Origin: Ruixingdingia sedimenti
Lineage (GTDB): Bacteria; Pseudomonadota; Alphaproteobacteria; Rhodobacterales; Rhodobacteraceae
Direction: 5' to 3'
DNA: 64,000 nt
Assembly: GCF_031432425.1 (NCBI RefSeq)
Contig: NZ_JAVKPH010000021.1
Coordinates: 6,658-70,657, forward strand
The notes under the pieces were generated by a model that worked only from the letters and a program-made list of their open reading frames with translations, was not told the origin of the DNA and did not search any database. The translations under genes were made by a program, and so were the position numbers. Below are positions 40,703 to 49,641 of the stretch, piece after piece (position 1 is the stretch's first letter; every line of letters begins with the position of its first letter).

Positions 40703-41268
40703 AGGGCCCGGCGCGGACGGCGGCGCAACTGGCGGGGGTGGCGGTGGTCATGGCCGCGCTGTCGTTCGCCGCGGTGCCGTTCTACGACTGGTTCTGCCGC
40801 GTCACCGGCTTCGGCGGCACCACCGCGACCGCGGTGCAGGCCCCGGCGGGTGTGCTGGACCGCACGGTCAAGGTGCGTTTCGACGCCTCGCTCGGCAAGG
40901 ACATGCCGTGGCGGTTCAAACCCGCGCAGCGCGAGATGGAGATCCGCATCGGCGAGGTCGGCCTTGCCTTCTACGAGGCCCACAACCCCACCGACCGGCG
41001 CATCGCCGGCACCGCCAGCTACAACGTCGCGCCGTTTTCGGCGGGCGGTTATTTCACCAAGATCGACTGTTTCTGCTTCGAGATGCAGGTGCTCGAACCC
41101 GGCGAGACGATGCAGATGCCCGTCACCTTCTACATCGACCCGGATATCGTGACCGACCGCGAGGGCAAATACGTCCGCGAGATCACGCTTTCCTACACCT
41201 TCCACACGACCGACCTTCCCGCGGACACGGCGGCGGCCACAAAGCCGCCGGCCACGGGAACGAACTGA
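40699..41268 (+). CDS. ctaG: Cytochrome c oxidase assembly protein CtaG (Cox11)
   Basis: A 189-residue protein with one N-terminal helix (about 8-28) and the periplasmic Cox11 domain. The copper motif is CFCFEMQVLEPGE, and NPTDRRIAGTASYNVAPFSAGGYFTKI and MPVTFYIDPDI are diagnostic. It delivers copper to the CuB centre of subunit I. It is translationally coupled to the CoxF-like gene. Confidence 0.95.
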   Translation: MKGPARTAAQLAGVAVVMAALSFAAVPFYDWFCRVTGFGGTTATAVQAPAGVLDRTVKVRFDASLGKDMPWRFKPAQREMEIRIGEVGLAFYEAHNPTDRRIAGTASYNVAPFSAGGYFTKIDCFCFEMQVLEPGETMQMPVTFYIDPDIVTDREGKYVREITLSYTFHTTDLPADTAAATKPPATGTN

Positions 41269-41290
41269 CCAGCCAGCGAGGGACCGCGAC

Positions 41291-42091
41291 ATGGCGCATT
41301 CCAAGAACCACGACTACCATATCCTTCCCCCATCCATCTGGCCCCTGCTGGGTGCGGTCGGCGCCTTCGTGATGCTGTTCGGGGGCGTCCTGTACATGAA
41401 GGGCATCACGCCCTGGATGTTCTTCATCGGCCTCGCGCTGGTGCTCTACACCATGTACGGCTGGTGGTCCGATGTGGTGCGCGAGGGCGAGACCGGTGAT
41501 CACACCCCGGTGGTGCGCATCGGCCTGCGCTATGGCTTCATCCTGTTCATCGTGTCCGAGGTGATGTTCTTCTCGGCCTGGTTCTGGAGCTTCTTCAAGC
41601 ACGCGCTCTACCCGATGGGGCCGGACAGCCCGATGAAGGATGGCGTCTGGCCGCCGGCCGGGGTCGAGGTGTTCGATCCCTGGCACCTGCCGCTGATCAA
41701 CACGCTGATCCTGCTGTGTTCGGGTGCGGCGGCGACCTGGGCCCACCATGCGCTGGCCCATGACAACAACCGCCGCGACCTGAAGAACGGCCTGATCCTG
41801 GCGGTGATCCTGGGCGTGCTTTTCACCCTGCTGCAAGCCTACGAATACAGCCACGCCGCCTTCGGTTTCGCCGGGAACATCTATGGCGCGAACTTCTTCA
41901 TGGCGACGGGCTTCCACGGGTTCCACGTCGTCATCGGGACGATCTTCCTGCTGGTCTGCCTGATCCGCGCCTACAAGGGCCATTTCACGCCGACCCAGCA
42001 TGTGGGCTTCGAGGCTGCGGCGTGGTACTGGCACTTCGTCGACGTGGTCTGGCTGTTCCTCTTCGCCTCGATCTACGTCTGGGGCCGCTGA
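41291..42091 (+). CDS. coxC: Cytochrome c oxidase subunit III (CoxC/CtaE)
   Basis: A 266-residue seven-helix protein: HDYHILPPSIWPLLGAVGAFVMLFGG, MYGWWSDVVREG, the lipid/proton-related glutamate in RYGFILFIVSEVMFFSAWFWSFF, and C-terminal GFHGFHVVIGTIFLLVCLIRAYKGHFTPTQHVGFEAAAWYWHFVDVVWLFLF. It is a core subunit of the aa3-type oxidase. Confidence 0.96.
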   Translation: MAHSKNHDYHILPPSIWPLLGAVGAFVMLFGGVLYMKGITPWMFFIGLALVLYTMYGWWSDVVREGETGDHTPVVRIGLRYGFILFIVSEVMFFSAWFWSFFKHALYPMGPDSPMKDGVWPPAGVEVFDPWHLPLINTLILLCSGAAATWAHHALAHDNNRRDLKNGLILAVILGVLFTLLQAYEYSHAAFGFAGNIYGANFFMATGFHGFHVVIGTIFLLVCLIRAYKGHFTPTQHVGFEAAAWYWHFVDVVWLFLFASIYVWGR

Positions 42092-42102
42092 GCCCCGCCC
42101 CG

Positions 42103-42120
42103 CCGCCGGGCGACCGGCGG
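42103..42120 (+). terminator. Hairpin after coxC
   Basis: CCGCCGG (42103-42109) and CCGGCGG (42114-42120) pair around GCGA, followed by GGGCTTGCC. A U-run is missing, so it could be a weak terminator or a stabilising hairpin between coxC and the SURF1 gene. Confidence 0.35.
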
Positions 42121-42194
42121 GGGCTTGCCGGAAAGGGGCGCGGGCCGCAGGGTCCGCGCCTTGCCGTTGGAACGATGCGAAAGGGGGGCCGGGT

Positions 42195-42872
42195 GTGGCA
42201 TTGCGTCGGCTGATTGCGCCGCTGGTCTTTGGCCTGGGCGGCGCCGCGATCCTGATCGGGCTCGGGTTCTGGCAGGTGCAGCGCCTGTCCTGGAAGGAAG
42301 GCGTGCTGGCGGAAATCGACGCCCGCATCGCCGCCTCCCCGGTGGCGCTGCCCGAGGCGCCCGATGCGGACCGCGACCGTTTCCTGCCGGTGCAGGTCGC
42401 GGGGCGGTTCACGGGCGAGGCGCTGGACGTGCTGACCAGCCGCAAGGGGCAGGGCGCGGGGTTCCGCATCGTCGCGGTGATGGAAACCGATGCGGGCCGC
42501 CGCATCCTGATCGACCGCGGCTTTTTGCCCGAGGCGCGCCGGGCCGACCCGCGCGCCGAAGGCCCCGCGACCGTGACCGGCAACCTGCACTGGCCCGACG
42601 ACAAGAGCAGTTCGACCCCGCCCCCCGACCTGGCGCGCGGCATCTGGTTTTCCCGCGATGTGGCGGACATGGCGGCGGCGCTGGATACGGAACCCGTGCT
42701 GGTCGTGCTGCGCGCGGGCGGGCCGCAGGACGGGGTGACGCCGATGCCGCTCGATACCTCGGGGATCCCGAACGACCATCTGGGCTATGCGGTCACATGG
42801 TTCCTGCTGGCGGTGGTGTGGTTGGGGATGACAGTCCTGCTGGTCTGGCGTATCTGGCGCAGGTCGGCGTAA
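42195..42872 (+). CDS. SURF1-family cytochrome oxidase assembly protein
   Basis: A 225-residue protein with two membrane helices, one at each end (about 5-22 and 198-218), and the SURF1 motifs LGFWQVQRLSWKEGVLAEIDARI, GRFTGEAL, RILIDRGFLPEA and HLGYAVTWFLLAVVW. SURF1 helps insert heme a into subunit I. The start is a GTG at 42195, preceded by AAGGGGGG; no in-frame ATG lies near. It follows coxC by 103 bp and precedes thrC by 10 bp. Confidence 0.9.
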   Translation: MALRRLIAPLVFGLGGAAILIGLGFWQVQRLSWKEGVLAEIDARIAASPVALPEAPDADRDRFLPVQVAGRFTGEALDVLTSRKGQGAGFRIVAVMETDAGRRILIDRGFLPEARRADPRAEGPATVTGNLHWPDDKSSSTPPPDLARGIWFSRDVADMAAALDTEPVLVVLRAGGPQDGVTPMPLDTSGIPNDHLGYAVTWFLLAVVWLGMTVLLVWRIWRRSA

Positions 42873-42882
42873 GGAGACAGGC

Positions 42883-44274
42883 ATGAAATACGTATCCACC
42901 CGCGGCACGGCGCCGGAACTGGATTTCGGCGCGGCGATGATGACGGGTCTGGCGCGCGACGGCGGGCTTTACGTGCCCGCCGCGGTGCCGCAGATGGCAC
43001 CCGCCGACATCGCGGCGCTGGCGGGGGCGAGCTATGAGGACGCGGCCTTCCGCGTCATGCGCCCCTTTCTGGGCGATACCTTCACCGACGACGAATTCCG
43101 CGCCCTGATCGCGCGCGCCTATGCCGGTTTCGGCCATGCCGCCCGCGCGCCGCTGGTGCAGCTGGCGCCGAACCATTTCCTGCTGGAACTGTTCCACGGC
43201 CCCACGCTGGCGTTCAAGGATTTCGCCATGCAGCTGATCGGGCAGATGATGCAGGCGGCGCTGGCGAAATCGGGAAGCCGGATCACCATCGTCGGCGCGA
43301 CCTCGGGCGATACCGGGTCTGCGGCGATCGAGGCGTTCCGGGGCCTGTCGAACGTCGATGTGTTCATCCTCTTCCCCCATGGCCGGGTGTCAGAGGTGCA
43401 GCGCCGGCAGATGACGACGCCGTCGGAATCGAACGTGCATGCGCTGGCGCTGGAGGGCGATTTCGACGATTGCCAGGCGCGGCTGAAGGACATGTTCAAC
43501 CATTTCGAGTTCCGCGATGCCGTGGGCCTCGCCGGGGTGAACTCGATCAACTGGGCGCGGGTGCTGGCGCAGGTGGTCTATTACTTCACCGCCGCGGTGT
43601 CGCTCGGCGCGCCGCACCGGCAGGTGAACTTCACCGTGCCGACGGGGAATTTCGGCGACATCTATGCCGGCTCCATCGCCCGGGCGATGGGCCTGCCCAT
43701 CGGGCAGCTGGTGGTGGCGACGAACCAGAACGACATCCTGCACCGCGCGCTGACCACGGGTGTCTACAGGACCGAAGGGGTGCGCCCCTCGATCAGCCCG
43801 TCGATGGACATCCAGGTGTCCTCGAATTTCGAACGCGCGCTGTTCGATGCGCTGTCGCGGGATGGCGCGGCGGTGGCGGGGCTGATGGCCGACCTGCGCG
43901 ACACCGGGGCCTTCACCATCCCGCAGGGTGCGCTGGAAGGGCTGCGGGCCGGTTTCGCATCGGGCCGCTGTTCGGAGGATGAAACCGCTGCCGCCATCGC
44001 CCGCACGCTGGAAACCTCGGGCGAGTTGCTGTGCCCGCATTCCGCCGTGGGCGTGCATGTGGCCGAACCGTATCTGGGCGATGTGCCGATGGTGACGCTC
44101 GCCACCGCCCATCCCGCCAAGTTCCCCGATGCGGTAGAGGCCGCGACCGGCATCCGTCCCGCGCTGCCGCCCCGCATGGCGGGTCTGTTCGACCGGCCCG
44201 AGCGTGTGACCCGGGTGCCCAACGACCTCGCCGCGCTCGAAGCCCTCATCCTCGAAAGGACCGGCCGGAAATGA
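42883..44274 (+). CDS. thrC: Threonine synthase
   Basis: A 463-residue PLP enzyme: MKYVSTRGTAPELDFGAAMMTGLARDGGLYVP, the cofactor-lysine motif HGPTLAFKDFAMQLIG, GATSGDTGSAAIEAF (phosphate site) and TVPTGNFGDIYAG. It converts O-phosphohomoserine to threonine. AAGGAGACAG precedes the ATG. Its stop overlaps the following peptidase gene, a thrC-M16 junction I recall from other Rhodobacterales. Confidence 0.95.
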   Translation: MKYVSTRGTAPELDFGAAMMTGLARDGGLYVPAAVPQMAPADIAALAGASYEDAAFRVMRPFLGDTFTDDEFRALIARAYAGFGHAARAPLVQLAPNHFLLELFHGPTLAFKDFAMQLIGQMMQAALAKSGSRITIVGATSGDTGSAAIEAFRGLSNVDVFILFPHGRVSEVQRRQMTTPSESNVHALALEGDFDDCQARLKDMFNHFEFRDAVGLAGVNSINWARVLAQVVYYFTAAVSLGAPHRQVNFTVPTGNFGDIYAGSIARAMGLPIGQLVVATNQNDILHRALTTGVYRTEGVRPSISPSMDIQVSSNFERALFDALSRDGAAVAGLMADLRDTGAFTIPQGALEGLRAGFASGRCSEDETAAAIARTLETSGELLCPHSAVGVHVAEPYLGDVPMVTLATAHPAKFPDAVEAATGIRPALPPRMAGLFDRPERVTRVPNDLAALEALILERTGRK

Positions 44275-45530
44275 TCCGCATCGCCACGCTGCCCAACGGT
44301 TTCCGCATCGTGACCGAAACGATGCCGGGGCTGAAATCCGCGTCCATCGGGCTGTGGATCAACGTGGGCGGCCGGCACGAGGCGGCGGACCAGACCGGGG
44401 TGGCGCATTTTCTCGAACATATGGCGTTCAAGGGCACCACAAGGCGCAGCGCCCTGCGCATCGCCGAGGAAATCGAGGATGTGGGCGGCTATATCAACGC
44501 CTATACCAGCCGCGAGATGACCGCCTATTACGCCCGCGTGCTGGAGGCGGATGTGCCGCTGGCGCTCGACGTGATCGCGGATATCGTGCTGAACCCGGTG
44601 TTCGACCCGCGCGACGTGGAAACCGAACGCCATGTGATCCTGCAGGAAATCGGCCAGGCGCTGGACACGCCCGACGATGTGATCTTCGACTGGCTGCAAG
44701 AGGTGGCCTATCCCGACCAGCCGATGGGCCGCCCGATCCTTGGCCCGGCGGAACGGGTGGAACGGTTCACCCGCGACGACCTGCGCCGCTTCGTGGGCGA
44801 CCATTACGGGCCCGACCAGATGATCCTGTCCGCCGCCGGCGCGGTGGACCATGACCGCATCGTGGCGGCCGCGACGGCGATCTTCGGCGGCCTTTCCCCG
44901 GTGGGCATGCCGCGGCTGGAACCCGCGCGCTTCACCCCCGGCGAGCGGCGGGAACTGCGCGATCTGGAACAGGTCCATTTCACGCTGGCGTTCGAGGCGC
45001 CGGGCTATCGCGACGATGCGGTCTATACCGCGCAGGTCTATGCCACCGCGATGGGGGGCGGCATGTCCTCGCGCCTGTTCCAGAAGATCCGCGAGGACCG
45101 GGGCCTGTGCTATTCCATCTTCGCGCAGTCGAGCGCGCATGAGGATACCGGGCTGATGACGATCTACGCCGGCACCGGCGCGGCGGAAATCGCGGAACTG
45201 GCCGACCTGACGGTGGCGGAACTGAAACGCGCCGCCGACGACATGACCGAGGCAGAGGTCGCCCGCGCCCGCGCGCAGATGAAGGCCGGGCTGCTGATGG
45301 GGCTGGAAAGCCCCTCGGCCCGGGCGGAACGGCTGGCGCGGATGCTGGCGATCTGGAACCGCGTGCCGGATGTCGAAGAGGTGGTGGCCAAGATCGACGC
45401 GGTGACGGTCGGCGCGGTGCGCGACCACGGCGCGGCGCTGGCCGCGGGCGGGCGGGCGGCGATGGCGCTTTACGGCCCCGCCGATGCGGCGCCCGACCTG
45501 ACCACGATCCGCGACAGGCTCGCCGCCTGA
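44271..45530 (+). CDS. M16-family zinc peptidase
   Basis: A 419-residue pitrilysin-type peptidase with the inverted zinc motif H46-F-L-E49-H50 and third ligand E126 (ETERHVILQEI). The C-terminal half contains the GGGMSSRLFQKIREDRGLCYSIF substrate-binding strand. Such proteins resemble mitochondrial processing peptidase beta and cut short peptides in the cytoplasm. No signal peptide is seen. It overlaps thrC by 4 bp and the following GNAT gene by one base. Confidence 0.92.
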   Translation: MIRIATLPNGFRIVTETMPGLKSASIGLWINVGGRHEAADQTGVAHFLEHMAFKGTTRRSALRIAEEIEDVGGYINAYTSREMTAYYARVLEADVPLALDVIADIVLNPVFDPRDVETERHVILQEIGQALDTPDDVIFDWLQEVAYPDQPMGRPILGPAERVERFTRDDLRRFVGDHYGPDQMILSAAGAVDHDRIVAAATAIFGGLSPVGMPRLEPARFTPGERRELRDLEQVHFTLAFEAPGYRDDAVYTAQVYATAMGGGMSSRLFQKIREDRGLCYSIFAQSSAHEDTGLMTIYAGTGAAEIAELADLTVAELKRAADDMTEAEVARARAQMKAGLLMGLESPSARAERLARMLAIWNRVPDVEEVVAKIDAVTVGAVRDHGAALAAGGRAAMALYGPADAAPDLTTIRDRLAA

Positions 45531-46114
45531 TGTGGTCGCTGCGCCGCAAGCCGTTCATCGAGACGGAGCGGTTGACGCTGCGCCTGCCGGTACAGTCCGA
45601 CTTCCGGGCCTGGGCGGCACTGCGGCAGGACAGCGCCGGGTTCCTGCAACCGTGGGAGCCGACCTGGTCCGACGACCACCTGACCCGGCGCGCCTTCGCC
45701 AACCGCGTCGCCTGGGCCGCGCGGGCGCAATCGCAGGGCACGGCGCTGCCGTTGCTGCTGATCCGGCGCGAGGGGCAGGTGCTGGTGGGGGCGATCACGC
45801 TCGACAACATCCGGCGGGGGCCGGCGCAGGCGGGGACGATCGGCTATTGGGTCGGCGCGCCCTTCGCCCGCAAGGGCCTCATGCGCGAGGCGCTGATGGC
45901 GGTCTGCCACCATGCCTTCACGGTGCTGGACCTGTCGCGGCTGGAGGCCGCCTGCCTGCCGGAAAACGCGCCCTCGCGCGGGCTGCTGGAAAAATGCGGC
46001 TTCAAGTACGAGGGCGTGGCGCAAAGCTATCTCCAGATCGCGGGGCGCTGGCGCAACCATGTGCTCTACGCCAATCTGCGCGGCGACCGGCGCGGGCGGT
46101 CCGACGCGGGGTAG
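45530..46114 (+). CDS. RimJ/RimL-type GNAT acetyltransferase
   Basis: A 194-residue GNAT protein, FIETERLTLRLPVQSDFRAWAALRQDS at the start, acetyl-CoA motif IGYWVGAPFARKGLMREALMAVCHHAF and RLEAACLPENAPSRGLLEKCGFKYEG. This form is typical of ribosomal-protein N-acetyltransferases such as RimJ. The substrate is inferred from family only. It is the last gene of the thrC run. Confidence 0.88.
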   Translation: MWSLRRKPFIETERLTLRLPVQSDFRAWAALRQDSAGFLQPWEPTWSDDHLTRRAFANRVAWAARAQSQGTALPLLLIRREGQVLVGAITLDNIRRGPAQAGTIGYWVGAPFARKGLMREALMAVCHHAFTVLDLSRLEAACLPENAPSRGLLEKCGFKYEGVAQSYLQIAGRWRNHVLYANLRGDRRGRSDAG

Positions 46115-46231
46115 GGCACGGAAAGTTTTCGGGTGGAAATCCTGCATCCCCGATCACGCATGCGCGAGCGGCCGGATTGATGCGTGACGGACGGGCATCC
46201 TGCCGTATCCTTGCGGGCAGGAGGTCCCGCC

Positions 46232-47059
46232 ATGTTCCGCCGCGCCGCCGCCTTTGCCCTGACCTGCCTTGCCCTGTTCGGCCCCGCCGCGCCCGCCGCG
46301 GCGCAGGACCGTATCCCCAGCCATTGCATCGCGCTGGCGCAGGCCCCGGGGCTGGAGGTGATCCACCGCGCCAGTTTCGGCCAGCCCCTGGCCGCCGACC
46401 GCGTGCGCATCAGTTTCGTCGGCCATGCCACCTTCGTGCTGGAAACCCCGGGCGGGCTGGTCGCGGCCACCGACTATACCGGCCATCTGGGCCGGGGCGA
46501 TGTGGTGCCCGATGTGGTGACGATGAACAACGCCCATTCCACCCACTGGACGCCCTACCCGGATGACCGCATCCCCCATGTCCTGCGCGGCTGGGACGAT
46601 GGCGGGGGCGCGGCCGAGCACCTGCTGGATCTGGGCGAGATGCTGGTGCGCAACGTGCCCACCGATGTGCGCGACTGGCAGGGCGGGGTTCGGCCCAACG
46701 GCAATTCCATCTTCGTGTTCGAGGTGGCGGGGCTCTGCATCGGCCATCTGGGGCATCTGCACCACGAACCCTCGGTCGAACAATATGCGGCGCTCGGCCG
46801 GCTCGACGTGGTGATGGCGCCGGTGGACGGGGGCTATACGCTCGATCTGCCGACGATGATGCGGGTGGTGTCGCGGCTGCGGTCCTCGGTGGTGCTGCCG
46901 ATGCACTGGTTTTCCGGCGCCTCGCTGGAGGTGTTCCTGGCCGAGATGGTGAAGGAGTTCGAGGTGGTGCGGCTCGACCAGAGCCATGTCGAACTGGGGC
47001 TGCACATGCTGCCCGGGCGGCCGACGATCATGGTGCTGGATCCCCGGGCCCTGCGCTGA
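46232..47059 (+). CDS. Exported metallo-beta-lactamase-fold hydrolase
   Basis: A 275-residue protein with a Sec signal peptide (MFRRAAAFALTCLALFGPAAPAAAQ). The MBL-like core shows ISFVGHATFVLETPGGLVAATDYTGHLG and the late PMHWFSG histidine; the usual HxHxDH is replaced by NNAHSTH, as in the UlaG-like branch of the family. ATG 46232 follows GGCAGGAGG; an upstream in-frame ATG would hide the signal peptide. The substrate is unknown. Confidence 0.8.
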   Translation: MFRRAAAFALTCLALFGPAAPAAAQDRIPSHCIALAQAPGLEVIHRASFGQPLAADRVRISFVGHATFVLETPGGLVAATDYTGHLGRGDVVPDVVTMNNAHSTHWTPYPDDRIPHVLRGWDDGGGAAEHLLDLGEMLVRNVPTDVRDWQGGVRPNGNSIFVFEVAGLCIGHLGHLHHEPSVEQYAALGRLDVVMAPVDGGYTLDLPTMMRVVSRLRSSVVLPMHWFSGASLEVFLAEMVKEFEVVRLDQSHVELGLHMLPGRPTIMVLDPRALR

Positions 47060-47116
47060 GCCTTGCATTGCCCGCCCCCCTGCGCCAAGCAGGGGGAAAC
47101 CCCAAAGGCGCGCCCC

Positions 47117-48553
47117 ATGCTGCACCCCGCCGATCCCGCCTTCGCGGCCCTCTTGGCCGCGCGCCTGCCCCCGGGGCGGGTCCGCACACCCGAACCCCGG
47201 CATCTGGAGGAACCCCGGGGCCGCTGGCACGGGCAGGGCGGCTGCCTCGCCCTGCCGCGCAGCACGGCAGAGGTGGCCACGATCGTCGCCGCCTGCGCCG
47301 CGGCCCGGGTGGGGATCGTGCCCTGGGGCGGGGGCACGGGGCTGGTGGGCGGGCAGGTGGCCGGGCCCGGCCCCGCGCCGGTGATCCTGTCGCTGGAACG
47401 GATGACCGCCGTGCGCGGCATCTGGCCGGCGGAAAACGTGCTGATCGTCGAGGCGGGCGCGACGCTCGCCGACGTGCAGGCCGCGGCCGAGGGCGCGGGG
47501 CGGCGGTTTCCGCTGTCGTTGGCGTCAGAGGGCAGCGCGACCATCGGCGGCAATCTGGCGACGAATGCCGGCGGCACCGCCGTGCTGCGTTACGGCAATG
47601 CCCGCGACCTGTGCCTCGGGGTGGAAGCCGTGCTGGCCGACGGCAGCGTGCTGCACGGGCTCAAGCGGCTCAGGAAGGACAACACCGGCTACGACCTGCG
47701 CCATCTGCTGATCGGGTCGGAAGGCACGCTCGGCATCATCACCGCCGCCGCGTTGCGGCTGGTGCCCCCGCCCGCGGCCGAAGGGGCGGCGCTGATGGTG
47801 GTGCCGGGGCCGGCGGCGGCGCTCGACCTGCTGGCGCTGGCGCAGGGGCGGCTGGCGGGGCTGGTCACGGGGTTCGAACTGATGCACCGCACGGGCCTCG
47901 AATTCCTGGCGCAGACGATGCCGGACATCCGCCAGCCCTTCGCCGTGCCGCCCGAATGGTTCGTGCTGGTCGATCTGGGCCTGCCCGAGGGGCTCGACCC
48001 CGCCGCGGCGCTGGAGGGGCTCTATGCCGCCGCGGCGGAACAGGGGCTGGTCGGCGACGGGCTCATCGCCAGTTCGGCTGCGCAACGTTCCGCCTTCTGG
48101 GCCCTGCGCGAGGCGATCCCGCTGGCCAACCGCAAGGTGGGCGCGGTATCCTCGCATGACATATCGCTGCCGCTGTCGGCGATCGCCGGGTTCATCCCGC
48201 GGGCGACGGCCGCGCTGGCGGAACTGGGCGACTGGCGGATCAACTGTTTCGGCCATCTGGGCGACGGGAACCTGCATTTCAACGTCTTTCCCGCCCCCGG
48301 CCGGACCCGGGCCGCGCATGACCACCAGCGCGCCGCGGTGATGGCCTGCGTCTACGATCTGGTGCATGCCATGGGCGGCTCGATCAGCGCCGAACATGGG
48401 GTGGGGCGGCTGAAGGCGGGCGATCTGGAACGCTATGGCGATCCGGCGCGGCTGGCGGCGATGCGGGCGATCAAGGCGGCGCTGGACCCCTGCGGGATCC
48501 TCAACCCCGGGGCGGTGCTGCGCAACGCAGGAGGTGACATATGCGAAGGTTGA
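47117..48553 (+). CDS. FAD-linked 2-hydroxyacid dehydrogenase (GlcD/D2HGDH type)
   Basis: A 478-residue VAO-type flavoprotein: FAD-binding VPWGGGTGLVGGQV, SLASEGSATIGGNLATNAGG, DNTGYDLRHLLIGSEGTLGIIT, and the C-terminal oxidase domain with NCFGHLGDGNLHFNVF and SAEHGVGRLK, whose histidines bind a metal. Such enzymes oxidise D-2-hydroxy acids (lactate, 2-hydroxyglutarate, glycolate). There is no cysteine-rich partner domain. ATG 47117 (MLHPADPAF) is chosen over an upstream frame extension. The end overlaps the next gene by 13 bp. Confidence 0.88.
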   Translation: MLHPADPAFAALLAARLPPGRVRTPEPRHLEEPRGRWHGQGGCLALPRSTAEVATIVAACAAARVGIVPWGGGTGLVGGQVAGPGPAPVILSLERMTAVRGIWPAENVLIVEAGATLADVQAAAEGAGRRFPLSLASEGSATIGGNLATNAGGTAVLRYGNARDLCLGVEAVLADGSVLHGLKRLRKDNTGYDLRHLLIGSEGTLGIITAAALRLVPPPAAEGAALMVVPGPAAALDLLALAQGRLAGLVTGFELMHRTGLEFLAQTMPDIRQPFAVPPEWFVLVDLGLPEGLDPAAALEGLYAAAAEQGLVGDGLIASSAAQRSAFWALREAIPLANRKVGAVSSHDISLPLSAIAGFIPRATAALAELGDWRINCFGHLGDGNLHFNVFPAPGRTRAAHDHQRAAVMACVYDLVHAMGGSISAEHGVGRLKAGDLERYGDPARLAAMRAIKAALDPCGILNPGAVLRNAGGDICEG

Positions 48554-48882
48554 TGCTTGCCGCGGCGCTGATGATGGCGGCGGCGACCCCCGCCGCGGCG
48601 GACTGGATCCAGCTGGTGCCGACCAATGTGCGCGGGGCCGACGGGGCCTATCACCCCGCGTTGCAGATGATGCGCAACGGCAAGGCGCAGCGGTTCCTGG
48701 TCGAAACCGGCGAGATCCCGCGCGCGGCGGTGGTCGACGGGCCCACGGCGGTGCGGTGGGTGGTGGACCGCTTCGGGCTCGACCCCCGCCGCGACCAGGT
48801 GATCTATTGCCCCGGCGCGATCCTGGGCTTCGGCTGTTTCGGCCGCGACATGCCGATGGAACTGGTGGTCATCTGGCCGTGA
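48541..48882 (+). CDS. Small exported protein of unknown function
   Basis: A 113-residue protein with signal peptide MRRLMLAAALMMAAATPAAA and mature part DWIQLVPTNVRGADGAYHPALQMMRNGKAQRFLVETGEIPRAAVVDGPTAVRWVVDRFGLDPRRDQVIYCPGAILGFGCFG. Two cysteines near the C-terminus may form a disulfide. GCAGGAGG lies 6 bases before the ATG, inside the upstream gene. I do not recognise a family. Confidence 0.7.
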   Translation: MRRLMLAAALMMAAATPAAADWIQLVPTNVRGADGAYHPALQMMRNGKAQRFLVETGEIPRAAVVDGPTAVRWVVDRFGLDPRRDQVIYCPGAILGFGCFGRDMPMELVVIWP

Positions 48883-48930
48883 CCCTTGCGCCTGCGGCCC
48901 GGGCCGCGCCGGGGGCCAGCCCCGCGCCGG

Positions 48931-49075
48931 CTGGTTCTCGAACCAGTGGCGCACCAACCGGCGCCCCCGGAGTATTTGGGAAAAGATGAAGCCGCACAGG
49001 AAAGGAAACACGCCCTTCCTCACTTTCTGTCCTTAAATATCCCGGGGTCCGGGGCAGCGCCCCGGCACCGCCCTG
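48931..49075. repeat. Family B inverted-repeat element, copy B4
   Basis: It lies between the small exported gene and convergent apt. A palindrome CTGGTTCTCGAACCAG (48931-48946) is followed by the left arm GGAGTATTTGGGAAAAGATG (48969-48988) and the right arm CACTTTCTGTCCTTAAATAT (49021-49040) with GGGGTCCGGGGCAGCGCCCC. The right flank is identical over about 35 bp with copy B3. Confidence 0.78.
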
Positions 49076-49104
49076 TCCACCGGGCGTTGCGGCCTGGCGG
49101 GTCC

Positions 49105-49638
49105 TCAATGCCCCTCGAAGGCGCAAAGCGCGTGGACGGCGTGGCCCATGCCCTCGATCCGGGCGCGGCCGCCGAGGTCGGGCAGGTCCACCACAAAGGC
49201 GCAGCCCACCACGCTGGCGCCGAGCCGTTCCACGAGGCCGATCCCGGCCGCGCAGGTGCCGCCCGTGGCCAGCAGGTCGTCGACCACCAGCACCCGTTCG
49301 CCGGGGGTAAGCGCGTCCTCGTGGATTTCCACCACCGCCTCGCCGTATTCCAGCCGGTAGCCCTGTGCGATGGTGCGGCCGGGCAGCTTGCCCTTCTTGC
49401 GCACCGGCACGAAGCCCACCGACAGCTGATGCGCCACCGCGCCGCCGAGGATGAAGCCCCGCGCCTCCAGCCCGACCACCTTGTCGATCCGGCTGCCCGC
49501 CCAGGGGTGCAGCAACTGGTCTATCGCCATGCGGAAACCGCGGGCATCGGCGAAAAGCGTGGTCACGTCGCGAAACAGGATGCCCTCCTGCGGGAAGTCG
49601 ACGATGGTGCGGATGTAATCCCTGACGGTTTTCTGCAT
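49105..49638 (-). CDS. apt: Adenine phosphoribosyltransferase
   Basis: A 177-residue type I PRTase: MQKTVRDYIRTIVDFPQEGILFRDVTTLFADA, LEARGFILGGAVAHQL, PVRKKGKLPG and the PRPP loop VLVVDDLLATGGTCAAG. It salvages adenine to AMP with PRPP. It is three bases downstream of mtnP on the same strand, so adenine released from methylthioadenosine is recycled at once. PRPP is also the product of the PhnN step encoded at 6369. Confidence 0.95.
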   Translation of the reverse strand: MQKTVRDYIRTIVDFPQEGILFRDVTTLFADARGFRMAIDQLLHPWAGSRIDKVVGLEARGFILGGAVAHQLSVGFVPVRKKGKLPGRTIAQGYRLEYGEAVVEIHEDALTPGERVLVVDDLLATGGTCAAGIGLVERLGASVVGCAFVVDLPDLGGRARIEGMGHAVHALCAFEGH

Positions 49639-49641
49639 CGT